From the NCBI GenBank assembly GCA_964564305.1, contig CAZMAM010000022.1, forward strand, positions 1 to 26,739: a stretch of DNA of 26,739 bases, given 5' to 3'. Made by a program: the position numbers and the translations under genes. This stretch comes from RGIG1959 sp964564305. GTDB taxonomy: Bacteria > Bacillota > Clostridia > Oscillospirales > Acutalibacteraceae. The notes under the pieces were generated by a model. That model saw nothing but the letters and a program-made list of their open reading frames with translations, was not told the origin of the DNA and ran no database searches. The first letter of the stretch is position 1. The number at the start of each line of letters is the position of its first letter. Positions 15,450 to 23,962 of the stretch are shown here, piece after piece.

Positions 15450-16784
15450 TTACGGGCGCTTCGGTTCCCCCCGCTCCCGCACCAGCAGGCGCACCGGAGT
15501 CCCCGTAAGCCCGAATGTTTCCCGTATTTGATTTTCAATGTATCGCCGGTAAGAAAAATGGAACAAATCTTCCCGGTTGACAAAACAGACAAAAGTCGGC
15601 GGCGCAACGGACGTCTGCGTCATGTAATAAATGCGCAGCCGCCTCCCCTTATCGGTGGGAGGCTGTACCCGGGCGGTGGCTTCGGCAAGCAAATCGTTGA
15701 GCATCCCGGTGGAAATACGGGTCATGCTTTGAGAATAGACAAAAGCAATTTTTTCATACAGGCTGTCCACCCGTTTCCCCGTTTTCGCGCTGAGAAAAAG
15801 AAACGGCGCGTACGACATAAACGAAAAATCCTGCTCAAGCTGCCTGCGAACATCGGCAAAGGTGTAGGCGTCTTTTTCCACCGCGTCCCATTTGTTCACC
15901 GCGATTACGCTCGCTTTGCCCTGTTCGTGCGCGTACCCCGCCACTTTGCTGTCCTGTTCGGTAAAGCCCTCCAGCGCATCGATCACCGTTACGCAGACAT
16001 CCGCCCGCTCCACCGCCATCAGCGCGCGCAAAACACTGTAATGCTCCACCGACTGCGTCACTTTGCTTTTTCGGCGCAGCCCCGCCGTATCGATAAACAG
16101 GAACCGCCCGTATTCGTTTTCCACCTCGGTATCCACCGCATCGCGGGTGGTACCGGCGACGTCGGAGACTATGGATCGCTCAAAGCCCGCCAGACGGTTG
16201 ATTAAGGAGGATTTCCCGACATTCGGCCTTCCGATAATGGCCACTTTAATGGATTTTTCCGCTTCGCTCTCCGGGCTTTGCACGGGCAGCAGGGCGCAAA
16301 CCGCATCCAGCAAATCTCCCGTCCCGTGGCCGTGAACGGAGGAAACGGCTACCGGATCGCCCAGCCCCAAAGCGTAAAATTCATAAAATTCCGCCGGTAA
16401 CGCACCGACGCTGTCGCATTTATTGACGCACAGCACCACCGGTTTCCCGTTCTTTTTCAGCATAGCGGCAACGTCCTGATCGTTTGCGGTAACCCCCGCG
16501 CGCAAATCGGTGACCAAAATAATCACGTCCGCCTGCTCCACCGCCAGCTGCGCCTGCCGACGTGTCTCCCGGATAATCGGATCCTCCGTTTGGCGCGGAT
16601 CAAACCCGCCGGTGTCCGCCAAAAGAAAGACCCGCCCGTTCCATTCGCACGGGGCGAAAATCCGATCCCGCGTCACACCCGGCGTATCCTCCACGATGGA
16701 AAGCCTTCGCCCGATTAATTTATTAAATAAAGTGGATTTCCCAACATTGGGCCGCCCCACCACCGCGACAATCGGACGCGCCAT
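15450..16784 (-). CDS. der: Ribosome biogenesis GTPase Der (EngA)
   Basis: 444 residues with two tandem GTPase domains and a C-terminal KH-like domain, the hallmark of Der, which acts in 50S subunit assembly. First P-loop GRPNVGKST at 10-18 with DTPG, DTGG and NKCD; second P-loop GRPNVGKSS at 185-193 with DTAG and NKWD. The KH-like end includes RRLRIYYMTQ and FVCFVNREDLFHFSYRRYIENQIR. ATG 16784 follows GAGGAG. A 158-nt gap separates it from the DUF512 gene upstream; no clear promoter was seen in the gap. Confidence 0.97.
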   Translation of the reverse strand: MARPIVAVVGRPNVGKSTLFNKLIGRRLSIVEDTPGVTRDRIFAPCEWNGRVFLLADTGGFDPRQTEDPIIRETRRQAQLAVEQADVIILVTDLRAGVTANDQDVAAMLKKNGKPVVLCVNKCDSVGALPAEFYEFYALGLGDPVAVSSVHGHGTGDLLDAVCALLPVQSPESEAEKSIKVAIIGRPNVGKSSLINRLAGFERSIVSDVAGTTRDAVDTEVENEYGRFLFIDTAGLRRKSKVTQSVEHYSVLRALMAVERADVCVTVIDALEGFTEQDSKVAGYAHEQGKASVIAVNKWDAVEKDAYTFADVRRQLEQDFSFMSYAPFLFLSAKTGKRVDSLYEKIAFVYSQSMTRISTGMLNDLLAEATARVQPPTDKGRRLRIYYMTQTSVAPPTFVCFVNREDLFHFSYRRYIENQIRETFGLTGTPVRLLVRERGEPKRP

Positions 16785-16942
16785 ACCGTTTACTCCTCAA
16801 TCATTGCGTTCGTATAAAGACCCAGATAAAAACTTTCGCCGTAATCTCCCGAACCGGGAAAAGCCGGTCGATTTTTTGCGTTACTTTTCCGCACCTTCCC
16901 GTCTTGTGCGCGGACTTGAATCCATGCCGAATCGTGCAAAAA

Positions 16943-18277
16943 TCATATCGGTTTTGCGCGGCGGCCGACAGAGCGCGGGGTGACCCGGAGTTTGCCCAGC
17001 AGCGCATCCAACAGCGCAGCACCGTTGGATTCCACCGGCCACACCGGCGTTTGCAAAGTATGCGCCAATTCCCGCACGGTAACGCCATCCAGAAAACAGT
17101 CCCCTTCGCGGCGCAGCATATCGCGGGAAATCAAAATTCGGCTTGCGCGCAAATCCAAAAGCTGACGCGAAAGATCCCGCCCGGTGAGAAGCCCCGCCAC
17201 GGTGACTTTTTCTCCGAAAAACTCATTTTTCACCCGAACCACCCGGGCATTCAACCCCGAAAACCGCCGATTGGCGGTATCGACCAGTTCCCGCATGGCA
17301 TCGTATGCGGCATAACCCGTGGCGATGACGGCACCGCCCGCCAAGACGGGGGACGCCTTTTCTTTGCGCAATGCCGCGGAAAACTGCTGACGCAGCAGGG
17401 AAAGCATGCCCACCCCGTTTTCCAGCTGAGGATATTCCCCGTAGAATTTCGGCGCGGGAAGCGCCTTTTCCGCCAACAGGTAAAATTCATCGGAAGCGTA
17501 CACCCGCCGGTTTCCCGTTTCCGCCTCGCACCGGCTGCCGACGGCCTCCAGCAAATCCACAACATCCGCCGCTTCTTTTGCGGTAAACGTCCGAAGCGGA
17601 TATAATCCGTCACGGTATTTGGTCAGCCCCACAGGGACCGCCGCCACACTTTTCAGCGAATCTCCAAGCGCAATCAAATCGTCCAGTGTTTTTTTCAGCG
17701 ACGCGCCGTCGTTTATGCCGGGGCAGAGCACCAACTGGCAATGAATGTCGATGCCCGCCTTCGCCATCCGGGGCAGAATGCGCAAAGAATCCCCGGCAAA
17801 ACGGTTGCCCATCATCTTACACCGCAAGTCGGGGTCGGTGGTGTGCACCGAAACATACACGGGGCTGATATGCAAATCGATAATCCGCTGAACCTCGCGC
17901 TCGGTAAGGTTGGTCAGCGTGATATAATTTCCAAACAAAAAAGAAAGCCGGCTGTCGTCATCCTTAAAATACAAACTTTCCCGAAGACCGGCGGGCAATT
18001 GGTCGATAAAGCAGAAAATACAGTGATTTCGGCAGGAACGCTGCGCGTCCATCAGGTAGGTTTCAAATTCCAGCCCGATTTCTCCGCCGGGCAGGGTCAC
18101 CGCAAAACATTGCCCGCCCCGCCGCATCATCAAATGCAGGGAATCATCGGCAAGATAAAACCGGTAATCCAGCACGTCATCGATTTCGTGCCCGTTGATG
18201 CTGATGAGAATATCCCCCGCCCGAATACCCTTTTGAGCGGCGGGGCTTCCCGCAGCTGTCCGCGAAACCGTCACCAT
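16943..18277 (-). CDS. DUF512 protein: PDZ plus radical-SAM-like Fe-S protein
   Basis: 444 residues from the chosen start. The N-terminal PDZ-like domain (about 1-70) contains KGIRAGDILISINGHEIDD. Then a radical SAM-type cluster motif C82-x3-C86-x2-C89 (SCRNHCIFCF), followed by IDQLPAGLRESLYFKDDDSR and the DUF512 C-terminal region with VRVKNEFFGEKVTVAGLLTGRD. Its biochemical role is unknown; it is conserved upstream of der in many Firmicutes. Start choice is uncertain: ATG 18277 has AAAGGTG about 11 nt upstream; ATG 18325 would add 16 residues but lacks a ribosome binding site, and the frame beyond is not family-like. Confidence 0.87.
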   Translation of the reverse strand: MVTVSRTAAGSPAAQKGIRAGDILISINGHEIDDVLDYRFYLADDSLHLMMRRGGQCFAVTLPGGEIGLEFETYLMDAQRSCRNHCIFCFIDQLPAGLRESLYFKDDDSRLSFLFGNYITLTNLTEREVQRIIDLHISPVYVSVHTTDPDLRCKMMGNRFAGDSLRILPRMAKAGIDIHCQLVLCPGINDGASLKKTLDDLIALGDSLKSVAAVPVGLTKYRDGLYPLRTFTAKEAADVVDLLEAVGSRCEAETGNRRVYASDEFYLLAEKALPAPKFYGEYPQLENGVGMLSLLRQQFSAALRKEKASPVLAGGAVIATGYAAYDAMRELVDTANRRFSGLNARVVRVKNEFFGEKVTVAGLLTGRDLSRQLLDLRASRILISRDMLRREGDCFLDGVTVRELAHTLQTPVWPVESNGAALLDALLGKLRVTPRSVGRRAKPI

Positions 18278-18535
18278 CCGAATGACCACACCTTTTTCTT
18301 TTTGCCCGAAAAGAACATTTTTCATAAACGGCACAGGCGCCATTTCCCGGCTTTCCGCGACTCCCGCCGGCTTCCGGATAAGGCAACAAAAAACAAAACC
18401 GCCGCCGCTTTTGACCGTCCGGCGCGACCGCCGCACCGGTTTCGGTTGTAAGGGCAGCGATTTCGCCGCAGTTTGCCGTCTGAAAAACCCGCCGCGCCAA
18501 ATACCCTCGAAACGGTTTTTCGCGATTTTCCAAAA

Positions 18536-18716
18536 TTAAGGCAACACCGCACAATGACCGGTTACCGCGCAATGCCTGCCCATCTGCTTGCATCTTTTTT
18601 GCCATATTTTCTGAAAATCCTCGCAAATACACAAAGGTTTCGCTGCGGTTTTCAGTTCATCCGGCGCAAAATCTGCTTCGCATCTGCACGACAATCCTTG
18701 TGCGGTATTGCCTTAA
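18536..18716 (+). mobile_element. 181-bp MITE-like palindromic element, copy B
   Basis: TTAAGGCAACACCGCACAA at the left end and the complement of TTAAGGCAATACCGCACAA at the right give 19-bp terminal inverted repeats with one mismatch. Length and layout equal copy A (7376-7556). In the central stem CTGAAAA (18611-18617) pairs with TTTTCAG (18649-18655), whereas copy A has ACAAAAA with TTTTTGT: three of seven pairs changed on both sides. It lies 45 nt beyond the rpmF stop. The rest of the non-genic stretch 18278-18761 shows nothing else, apart from the likely but unidentified promoter of the DUF512 operon. Confidence 0.85.
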
Positions 18717-18761
18717 AAAAGACGCAAAAGAATCCCGTTTCAGTTGACATCGGCGATTTCT

Positions 18762-18947
18762 TTATCCTTCTTCGATCTTGACTACCTGCCTGCCGTTGTA
18801 GTATCCGCAATGCGGACACATCCGGTGAAGTCTCTTAAATTCACCGCACTGAGGGCATTTCATCAGCGCGGGCGCATCCATTTTCCATACATTGCTGCGC
18901 CGTTTATCCCTGCGAGCCTTGGAATGTTTTCTCTTAGGTACCGCCAT
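18762..18947 (-). CDS. rpmF: 50S ribosomal protein L32
   Basis: 61 residues. Begins MAVPKRKHSKARRDKRRS, typical of L32, with an intact zinc ribbon CPQC (C31, C34) and CPHC (C44, C47), so this is the zinc-dependent form. ATG 18947 follows AAGGAGGTG. It is directly downstream of the DUF177 gene, as in many bacteria, but is not followed by plsX here. Confidence 0.97.
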   Translation of the reverse strand: MAVPKRKHSKARRDKRRSNVWKMDAPALMKCPQCGEFKRLHRMCPHCGYYNGRQVVKIEEG

Positions 18948-18995
18948 GTCAGCACCTCCTTATCTTACCGTAAATGATCATGAAACGGTGAACAC

Positions 18996-19490
18996 TCACC
19001 GTAAAAGCGCGGAAAGTACCGCCAATCGCGGATCTCCCGTCTCTTTTTCGCATCCGCACGGGCCAGCGTTAAGGTTCTTGCCGCAATGCGGACATAGCCC
19101 GCGACAATCCGGGCGGCAAAGGAACTTCTGCGGCATATCCAGAAAAATATCCGCTTCCACTAAGGGCTCCACACAAAGCCGCTGCCGCTCGGCTATAATC
19201 AGTTCACCGTCTTCCCCGTTTTGCCGGGACAAAACCACCGTGTGGCGCACGGGCGAAACCGCCTGCCGGGATACCGGCGTTAAACATCGGTCGCAGGGCG
19301 CTTCGTATGTATACGCGGCCTCGGCTTCCAAAAAAAGCACACCCGAGCGATTGATAATTTCCCCCGTGAAACGCACCGGCTTTTGCAGCGGGGATACGCC
19401 GTGAAATGTAAAAGAGGATAAATCCAGCTCTTCACAAATCGCCATGCGATCTGTTTCCCCCGAAAAAAGCGGCCGTAAATCCAAAACCAT
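18996..19490 (-). CDS. DUF177 (YceD family) protein
   Basis: 164 residues from ATG 19490 (GGAGG 8 nt upstream; GTG one codon earlier is also possible at 5 nt). The protein has the YceD/DUF177 layout: N-terminal beta-rich part, cysteine pair C66/C69 in CDRCLTPV, and the C-terminal signature CRPDCRGLCPHCGKNLN (C125, C129, C133, C136) followed by PCGC. YceD homologues have been linked to 23S rRNA metabolism in E. coli; in Firmicutes the gene accompanies rpmF. A consensus promoter lies just upstream. Confidence 0.92.
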   Translation of the reverse strand: MVLDLRPLFSGETDRMAICEELDLSSFTFHGVSPLQKPVRFTGEIINRSGVLFLEAEAAYTYEAPCDRCLTPVSRQAVSPVRHTVVLSRQNGEDGELIIAERQRLCVEPLVEADIFLDMPQKFLCRPDCRGLCPHCGKNLNAGPCGCEKETGDPRLAVLSALLR

Positions 19491-19528
19491 CACATTTGCC
19501 TCCTCAGGGGGCCGGGAACGCGCATTGT

Positions 19529-19557
19529 ATTATACCCGCTGCCATCGGCTTTGTCAA
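19529..19557 (-). promoter_or_regulatory. Consensus sigma-A promoter of DUF177-rpmF
   Basis: On the minus strand: TTGACA (19557-19552), a 17-nt spacer, TATAAT (19534-19529). Both hexamers are perfect, fitting high ribosomal-protein expression. Confidence 0.88.
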
Positions 19558-19631
19558 GCCCGAATTCGCACGGGGAAACGGATGAAAAAGCCTGCCGCAG
19601 GAAGGCGATGCGCGTTATTTTGCCTTTGTGC

Positions 19632-20048
19632 TTAAATTTCCTCGGCAATAGCGCCGAGCTTTTCGGGCACTTCTTTTTTATCTGCGGAAACAGACATCAC
19701 CACGCGGATATTGGCTCTGTCGGAAAGCGCCCCGAGCCTTTCGACGAAAGCGGCCAGTTTTTCCATATCCCGACCGCCGATTTTTAAAGTGGAATCGATA
19801 AAGATATCGGTAATATCGTAATTGCCCGCGCACATTCCGGCGACAAATCCGTACAGCGATTCAAATCCCACAATGCCGTATTCTTCCGCCACCGCCAAAC
19901 GCGTTTTGTGACTGAGATCGAAAGTCAGCGTATTGTCTTTTTCGATGAACACCACGCTGCCGTCCGAAGCGCTGGTCGCCTCGGCGCACATATCCAGCAG
20001 GCGTTTGGTTTTGCCGGATCCTTTGCGTCCGAGAATCAATGTGATCAT
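19632..20048 (-). CDS. Small P-loop ATPase-like protein (unknown)
   Basis: 138 residues. Walker A GRKGSGKT at 7-14 and a plausible Walker B hydrophobic strand with acidic residues, YDITDIFIDS (78-86). The C-terminal half ends in a beta strand NIRVVMSVSADK. It resembles the short ATP-binding proteins found in Clostridia that are often labelled as PilT-like; no pilus genes are near and I do not assign that role. ATG 20048 follows GGAGG. The 208 nt to the pgi stop hold a small hairpin (20085-20102) and no clear promoter, so it may be co-transcribed with pgi. Confidence 0.75.
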   Translation of the reverse strand: MITLILGRKGSGKTKRLLDMCAEATSASDGSVVFIEKDNTLTFDLSHKTRLAVAEEYGIVGFESLYGFVAGMCAGNYDITDIFIDSTLKIGGRDMEKLAAFVERLGALSDRANIRVVMSVSADKKEVPEKLGAIAEEI

Positions 20049-20256
20049 GATGATTGCCTCCTTTTTGCCCGTCATATAATTTTCGGGAGCCTGAATACTC
20101 CCCTTTTTTTGTTTTGGCGCTTTTTTGAAAACACGCTTGAAGCCTTCAGGCCGTTTGAGACCTTTCGGTGCGCCGAACCGCATATTGGCCGCCGCTTGGC
20201 GCTTCGGTACCGCCCGGGAGCGACGGATCCGGTTTATCGCCGCAGAACGGTTTTGC

Positions 20257-21597
20257 TTACCGCCCGAGGCGCCGTTCCAATTCCGCTTTTTGGGATTCGT
20301 AACCGGGTTTGCCCAGCAGCGCGAACATATTTTTCTTGTAACTCTCCACTCCCGGCTGATCAAAGGGATTGACGCCCAAAAGATAACCGGATATGGCGCA
20401 GGCTTTCTCCAAAAAGTAAATCATATACCCCAAGGACCGCTCATCGTTGGCGGGCATACGCAGTACCATAGTAGGCGTTAAACCGTCCGCGTGCGCCAGT
20501 ACGGTACCCTCAAACGCCTTTCGGTTCACTTCGCTCATACCGTGGCCGGCCAGAAAATTCAGCCCGTCGGCGTTTTCTTCATCTTCCCGAATGATGAGCT
20601 CGCCCGGCGCGCGATCAAAGATGACCGCCGTCTCGATCAGAATATTGCTGCCGTCCTGCACGAACTGGCCCAGAGAATGTAAATCGGTGGAAAAAATAGC
20701 GGAGGCAGGGAAAAGCCCTTTGCCGTCTTTTCCTTCGCTCTCGCCAAACAGCTGCTTGAACCATTCAGACATCATTTGCCAGCACGGTTCGTAACTGACC
20801 ATCATCTCCACCGCGCGGCCTTTGCGCAAAAAGATGTTGCGCAAAGCGGCATACAAATAACAGTCGTTTTTCTTCAAATTCGGTTCGGCAAGCGCCTGAC
20901 GGGCGTCTTCCGCACCGGCCATCAAACTCTCGATATCGCACCCCGCCACCGCTATGGGCAGCAATCCTACGGCGGTGAGTACCGAATACCGCCCGCCGAT
21001 ATCGTCGGGCACCACAAATGTTTCGTAACCTTCCCGATCGGAAAGGGCCTTGAGCGTACCCCGGGCCCGGTCGGTTGTCACATAAATGCGGCGCTTCGCC
21101 TCGTCTTTGCCCACTTCCTGTTCCAGAAAATGCTTCAGCACCCGAAAAGCGATTGCCGGCTCCGTGGTTGTTCCGGATTTGGATATCACATTCAGGCTGA
21201 CCCGTTTTCCGCGGCAAATAGTCAGCAAATCGTTTAACGCGGCGGCGCTGATGCTGTTGCCGGCGAAGTAAATTTCGGGGCCGGATTTGGGCAAGCGGTT
21301 GTAAAGCGGAGAACGCAGGCATTCCACCACCGCGCGCGCGCCAAGATACGATCCGCCGATGCCGATGGCGATAAACACATCGGTATCTTCCCGAATCCTC
21401 GCCGCCGCCGCCTGAATGCGGGCAAATTCCTCACGGTCATAATCGGCAGGAAGATTCAGCCAGCCCAGAAAATCGCTGCCCAAACCGCTTCCCGTATGAA
21501 GCACCCGGTGCGCGGCGCCGACCGCTTCCTGCATTGCATCGATTTCATGTTCTTTGACAAATCCCTTGAGATATTGCGTATCCAATACGGTTGCCAC
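20257..21597 (-). CDS. pgi: Glucose-6-phosphate isomerase
   Basis: 446 residues, the length of the short Firmicutes form. It interconverts glucose-6-phosphate and fructose-6-phosphate. Motifs: FIAIGIGGSYLGARA (75-89), VISKSGTTTEPA (137-148), QLFGESEGKDGKGLFP with the catalytic Glu, HGMSEVNRKAFEGT, and the end GVNPFDQPGVESYKKNMF with the catalytic Lys. The start is taken as GTG 21597 with GAGGGGG 8 nt upstream; an earlier in-frame start is not supported by family length. Promoter at 21705-21733, leader about 100 nt. Confidence 0.95.
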   Translation of the reverse strand: MATVLDTQYLKGFVKEHEIDAMQEAVGAAHRVLHTGSGLGSDFLGWLNLPADYDREEFARIQAAAARIREDTDVFIAIGIGGSYLGARAVVECLRSPLYNRLPKSGPEIYFAGNSISAAALNDLLTICRGKRVSLNVISKSGTTTEPAIAFRVLKHFLEQEVGKDEAKRRIYVTTDRARGTLKALSDREGYETFVVPDDIGGRYSVLTAVGLLPIAVAGCDIESLMAGAEDARQALAEPNLKKNDCYLYAALRNIFLRKGRAVEMMVSYEPCWQMMSEWFKQLFGESEGKDGKGLFPASAIFSTDLHSLGQFVQDGSNILIETAVIFDRAPGELIIREDEENADGLNFLAGHGMSEVNRKAFEGTVLAHADGLTPTMVLRMPANDERSLGYMIYFLEKACAISGYLLGVNPFDQPGVESYKKNMFALLGKPGYESQKAELERRLGR

Positions 21598-21666
21598 TGA
21601 CCATACCCCCTCAAATCCGGTTTCGTTTTCGCCGCCCAACCGGCGGCGGCTTTCACGGCTTTCGCG

Positions 21667-21680
21667 GCATTTGCAAATGC
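21667..21680. repeat. Perfect 14-bp palindrome in the pgi leader
   Basis: GCATTTGCAAATGC, about 25 nt downstream of the pgi -10. It could be an operator for a dimeric repressor. No such regulator gene is adjacent. Confidence 0.5.
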
Positions 21681-21704
21681 TTTGCCAAAATGTACCGCAT
21701 CACC

Positions 21705-21733
21705 ATTATACAATAACCGCGGGCGCGTTGCAA
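21705..21733 (-). promoter_or_regulatory. Sigma-A promoter of pgi
   Basis: On the minus strand: TTGCAA (21733-21728), a 17-nt spacer, TATAAT (21710-21705). Confidence 0.75.
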
Positions 21734-21763
21734 CCGCTTTTTTGTCCGCAGCGATAAATCCTT

Positions 21764-21792
21764 GCCAAGTTAAAGAGATACCAAAACTTGGC
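21764..21792. repeat. Inverted repeat upstream of the pgi promoter
   Basis: GCCAAGTT (21764-21771), 13-nt spacer, AACTTGGC (21785-21792). It lies 31 nt upstream of the -35. It may be a regulator site or a weak hairpin ending the GNAT transcript; no T run follows on either strand. Confidence 0.45.
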
Positions 21793-21824
21793 CGCCGAAC
21801 AATACGCGTGCCGCATTCGAAAAC

Positions 21825-21849
21825 GACAATCTTTGTGCGGTATTGCCTT
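21825..21849 (+). mobile_element. Solo right end of the MITE-like element (relic)
   Basis: ACGACAATCTTTGTGCGGTA plus TTGCCT matches the last ~25 bp of copies A and B (CACGACAAxCTTxxTGCGGTATTGCC) closely; the final AA is replaced. No left end is visible in the 60 nt before it, so the element is truncated. It lies 103 nt beyond the GNAT gene stop. Confidence 0.7.
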
Positions 21850-21952
21850 TATTTTATTTTTACCCGGCACGGATTCTCTCTCCTCCCGCACGCCGCCAAT
21901 GCCCGGATTAAAACGGATGGGTTCACAAAGCAGCGACAATAGGCAAAATGTT

Positions 21953-22414
21953 TCAGGGAAACAACTGCAAATAACCGCTCATATCGGTAAATCCCAGCGC
22001 GCGGTAGAGCGCTTCCCCCTGCTGCGATGTTTCCAGAAAGATTTTGGATACCCCGTTTTCTCTTGCGCGGTCAATCAGCCACCGAACCGTCATGCGTCCG
22101 ATGCCTCGGCTGCGGTATTCCGGCTGCGTGTAAATATTCATGAGATACCCGCACCGGCCGTTTGGATTTTCCGGGGAAGGCATTTCCCGGTACAGGCAGA
22201 TCCCGCCGCAGCCGACAACCGTTTCCCCGCACACCGCAAAACAGGCGATATGCCCGCCGGCGGGAATTTCCTCAAGATAATACCGGCGGCACTGCGGCAC
22301 AATGGCATTTAAAGCGTCCGGCAGAACGCCGAACACTTCGCAAAGCGCCCGAATGCGCCATTCCATCAACAGCTCGATATCTTCCAAGCCCGCCTCGCGT
22401 ATACTTACCTGCAC
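21953..22414 (-). CDS. GNAT family N-acetyltransferase
   Basis: 153 residues from GTG 22414, with GGGAGG 9 nt upstream. Acetyl-CoA-dependent acyltransferase fold: motif A is MNIYTQPEYRSRGIGRMTVR, with the R101-S-R-G-I-G106 pyrophosphate loop; motif B is FLETSQQGEALYRALGF. The substrate is unknown. It lies 81 nt downstream of the adenylation-domain gene in the same direction with no obvious terminator between, so it is probably the third gene of that operon. Confidence 0.85.
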   Translation of the reverse strand: MQVSIREAGLEDIELLMEWRIRALCEVFGVLPDALNAIVPQCRRYYLEEIPAGGHIACFAVCGETVVGCGGICLYREMPSPENPNGRCGYLMNIYTQPEYRSRGIGRMTVRWLIDRARENGVSKIFLETSQQGEALYRALGFTDMSGYLQLFP

Positions 22415-22495
22415 CCTTAGCGCCTCCCCCGATACTCCTCTAAAGATTTTCCCGCGCAAATGTGCCGGGATTTATGCATCTGCCCTAAAGCCCGA

Positions 22496-23962
22496 TTATT
22501 TCATCACGACCGGAAGTTTTTCGGTATCCGGTTTGCCGTTGGCGTTTACGGGGATGCGGTCGAGGCGAACAAAAAATTCCGGAATCATATAAGCGGGCAG
22601 GTATTCCGAAAGTTCCCGCCTGATGTCCGAAAGGCGGCATTCCCGGTTTTCCGCAACGATGTAGGCAATCATGTATGAAAGCCCGTTTTCGTCCGTAAAC
22701 GCCCGAACCAGCGCTCCGGCGACGTTTTGACACCGGTACAGCCGGGATTCCACCTCCGAGATTTCCACGCGCTTGCCGTAAATCATAATTTGATCGTCTT
22801 TTCGGCGCAAAAAAGCGATATTGCCGTCGTCCAGACGGTATCCCAAATCTCCGCTGCGGTACATCATCCCGCCGCCCGGCTGCGGTTCAAACGCCCGGTT
22901 TTCCTCTTCGTGATGACCGATATACCCAAGCGATACGCCATTCCCGTAAATGCAGATTTCCCCGGTCTCGCCGGTGGGCAGTTCCCGCCCGTCTTCATCC
23001 AAGATACGCACCGCTGCCCCCTGTACCGCCTTTCCGACCGGGTAAGTGCCGTCCGCAAGCACCGCGCCGCTCCGGCAGCGGTAATAGAGTGCGCACACCG
23101 TGGTCTCCGAAGGCCCGTAGGAGTTGTACACTTCCGCGCGGGCTATCAGGCGATCGACATACGACCCGCGCAAAACATCCCCGCCGCTGATGAGCAGGCG
23201 CAGGCACCCGGGCACCGTCTCCAACCGGTTCATCTGCGCGAAAAGATACGGAAATCCGCTGATAATGGTCACTCGGCAGCGCGCGACAAACGCCATCAGG
23301 CGGTGAATATCGGCTTTTTCCTCCGCGTTTGGAACGGCTATGGCCGCGCCGTTCAGCAGCGAGGCAAACACTTCCTCCACAAAGATATCGAAGGTGCACA
23401 CCGAATACTGGAGCATAACATCCCCCGGACCGGGATGAAATTCATGCGCGAAGGCGCGGATATAATGCAAAATATTCGCCTGCGTCACGCAAACGCCCTT
23501 CGGCCGGCCCGTGGTGCCGGAGGTGTACAGCACATACGCGGGAAGCTTGGGGTTCGTCGCCTCGGGGCGGGCGGATTCGTTCGGCACCGCCTCCCCGCCC
23601 ATATCGCGCACGGCAAAACCTTCCAACCGATCCGTGTACTCCCGCTGCGTCAGGATAATATCCGCCCCCGCTTCCCGCATCATATAGCGGATACGCCCGA
23701 TCGGGAAATCCGGTTCCGCAGGCACATAGCGCGCGCCGATTTTCAGCGTCGCCAAAATGGCCGCAATCATTCGGGCTCCGTGATCCATCACCACGCCAAC
23801 CGTTTTGACCCCGGGCGGAAACGAGGCGGCATATGTATCCGTCAGACGCAAAAGCTCCCCGAAGGTGATCCGCCCCTGCGTGGTGATGACGGCCGTCTCC
23901 CGTTCAAGGCGCCGCGCCGTTTTTTGAAAAAGTGAATAGACGGTTTCGCTCATTTCACTCAT
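22496..23962 (-). CDS. Standalone amino-acid-type adenylation domain protein (ANL superfamily)
   Basis: 488 residues. It activates a carboxylate as the acyl-AMP. Core motifs in order: A3 YTSGTTGRPKG (146-156); A4-like CTFDIFVEE with D192, the usual anchor for an alpha-amino group; A5 NSYGPSETTVC (280-290); A6-like GETGEICIYG; A7 YRSGDLG (368-374); A8 RRKDDQIMIYGKRVEISEVE (386-405); A10 NANGKPD with K477. It therefore has the complete N- and C-terminal A subdomains but no carrier or condensation domain, like DltA or freestanding NRPS A domains. ATG 23962 overlaps the end of the esterase gene by 8 nt and has GGAGG inside that gene, so the two are translationally coupled. No dltB/C/D or carrier protein is adjacent. 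The amino acid cannot be assigned with confidence. Confidence 0.88.
   Translation of the reverse strand: MSEMSETVYSLFQKTARRLERETAVITTQGRITFGELLRLTDTYAASFPPGVKTVGVVMDHGARMIAAILATLKIGARYVPAEPDFPIGRIRYMMREAGADIILTQREYTDRLEGFAVRDMGGEAVPNESARPEATNPKLPAYVLYTSGTTGRPKGVCVTQANILHYIRAFAHEFHPGPGDVMLQYSVCTFDIFVEEVFASLLNGAAIAVPNAEEKADIHRLMAFVARCRVTIISGFPYLFAQMNRLETVPGCLRLLISGGDVLRGSYVDRLIARAEVYNSYGPSETTVCALYYRCRSGAVLADGTYPVGKAVQGAAVRILDEDGRELPTGETGEICIYGNGVSLGYIGHHEEENRAFEPQPGGGMMYRSGDLGYRLDDGNIAFLRRKDDQIMIYGKRVEISEVESRLYRCQNVAGALVRAFTDENGLSYMIAYIVAENRECRLSDIRRELSEYLPAYMIPEFFVRLDRIPVNANGKPDTEKLPVVMK

Noticed and set aside
18379..18390. TAAGGCAACA resembling the element's left terminus
   Set aside because: Only ten bases match, and the following bases diverge; chance is likely.
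22727..23935. Plus-strand open frame of about 400 codons opposite the adenylation gene
   Set aside because: It is antisense to a gene with complete ANL motifs. Its translation is rich in Arg, His and Pro with no family features, as expected of a shadow frame in GC-rich codons.
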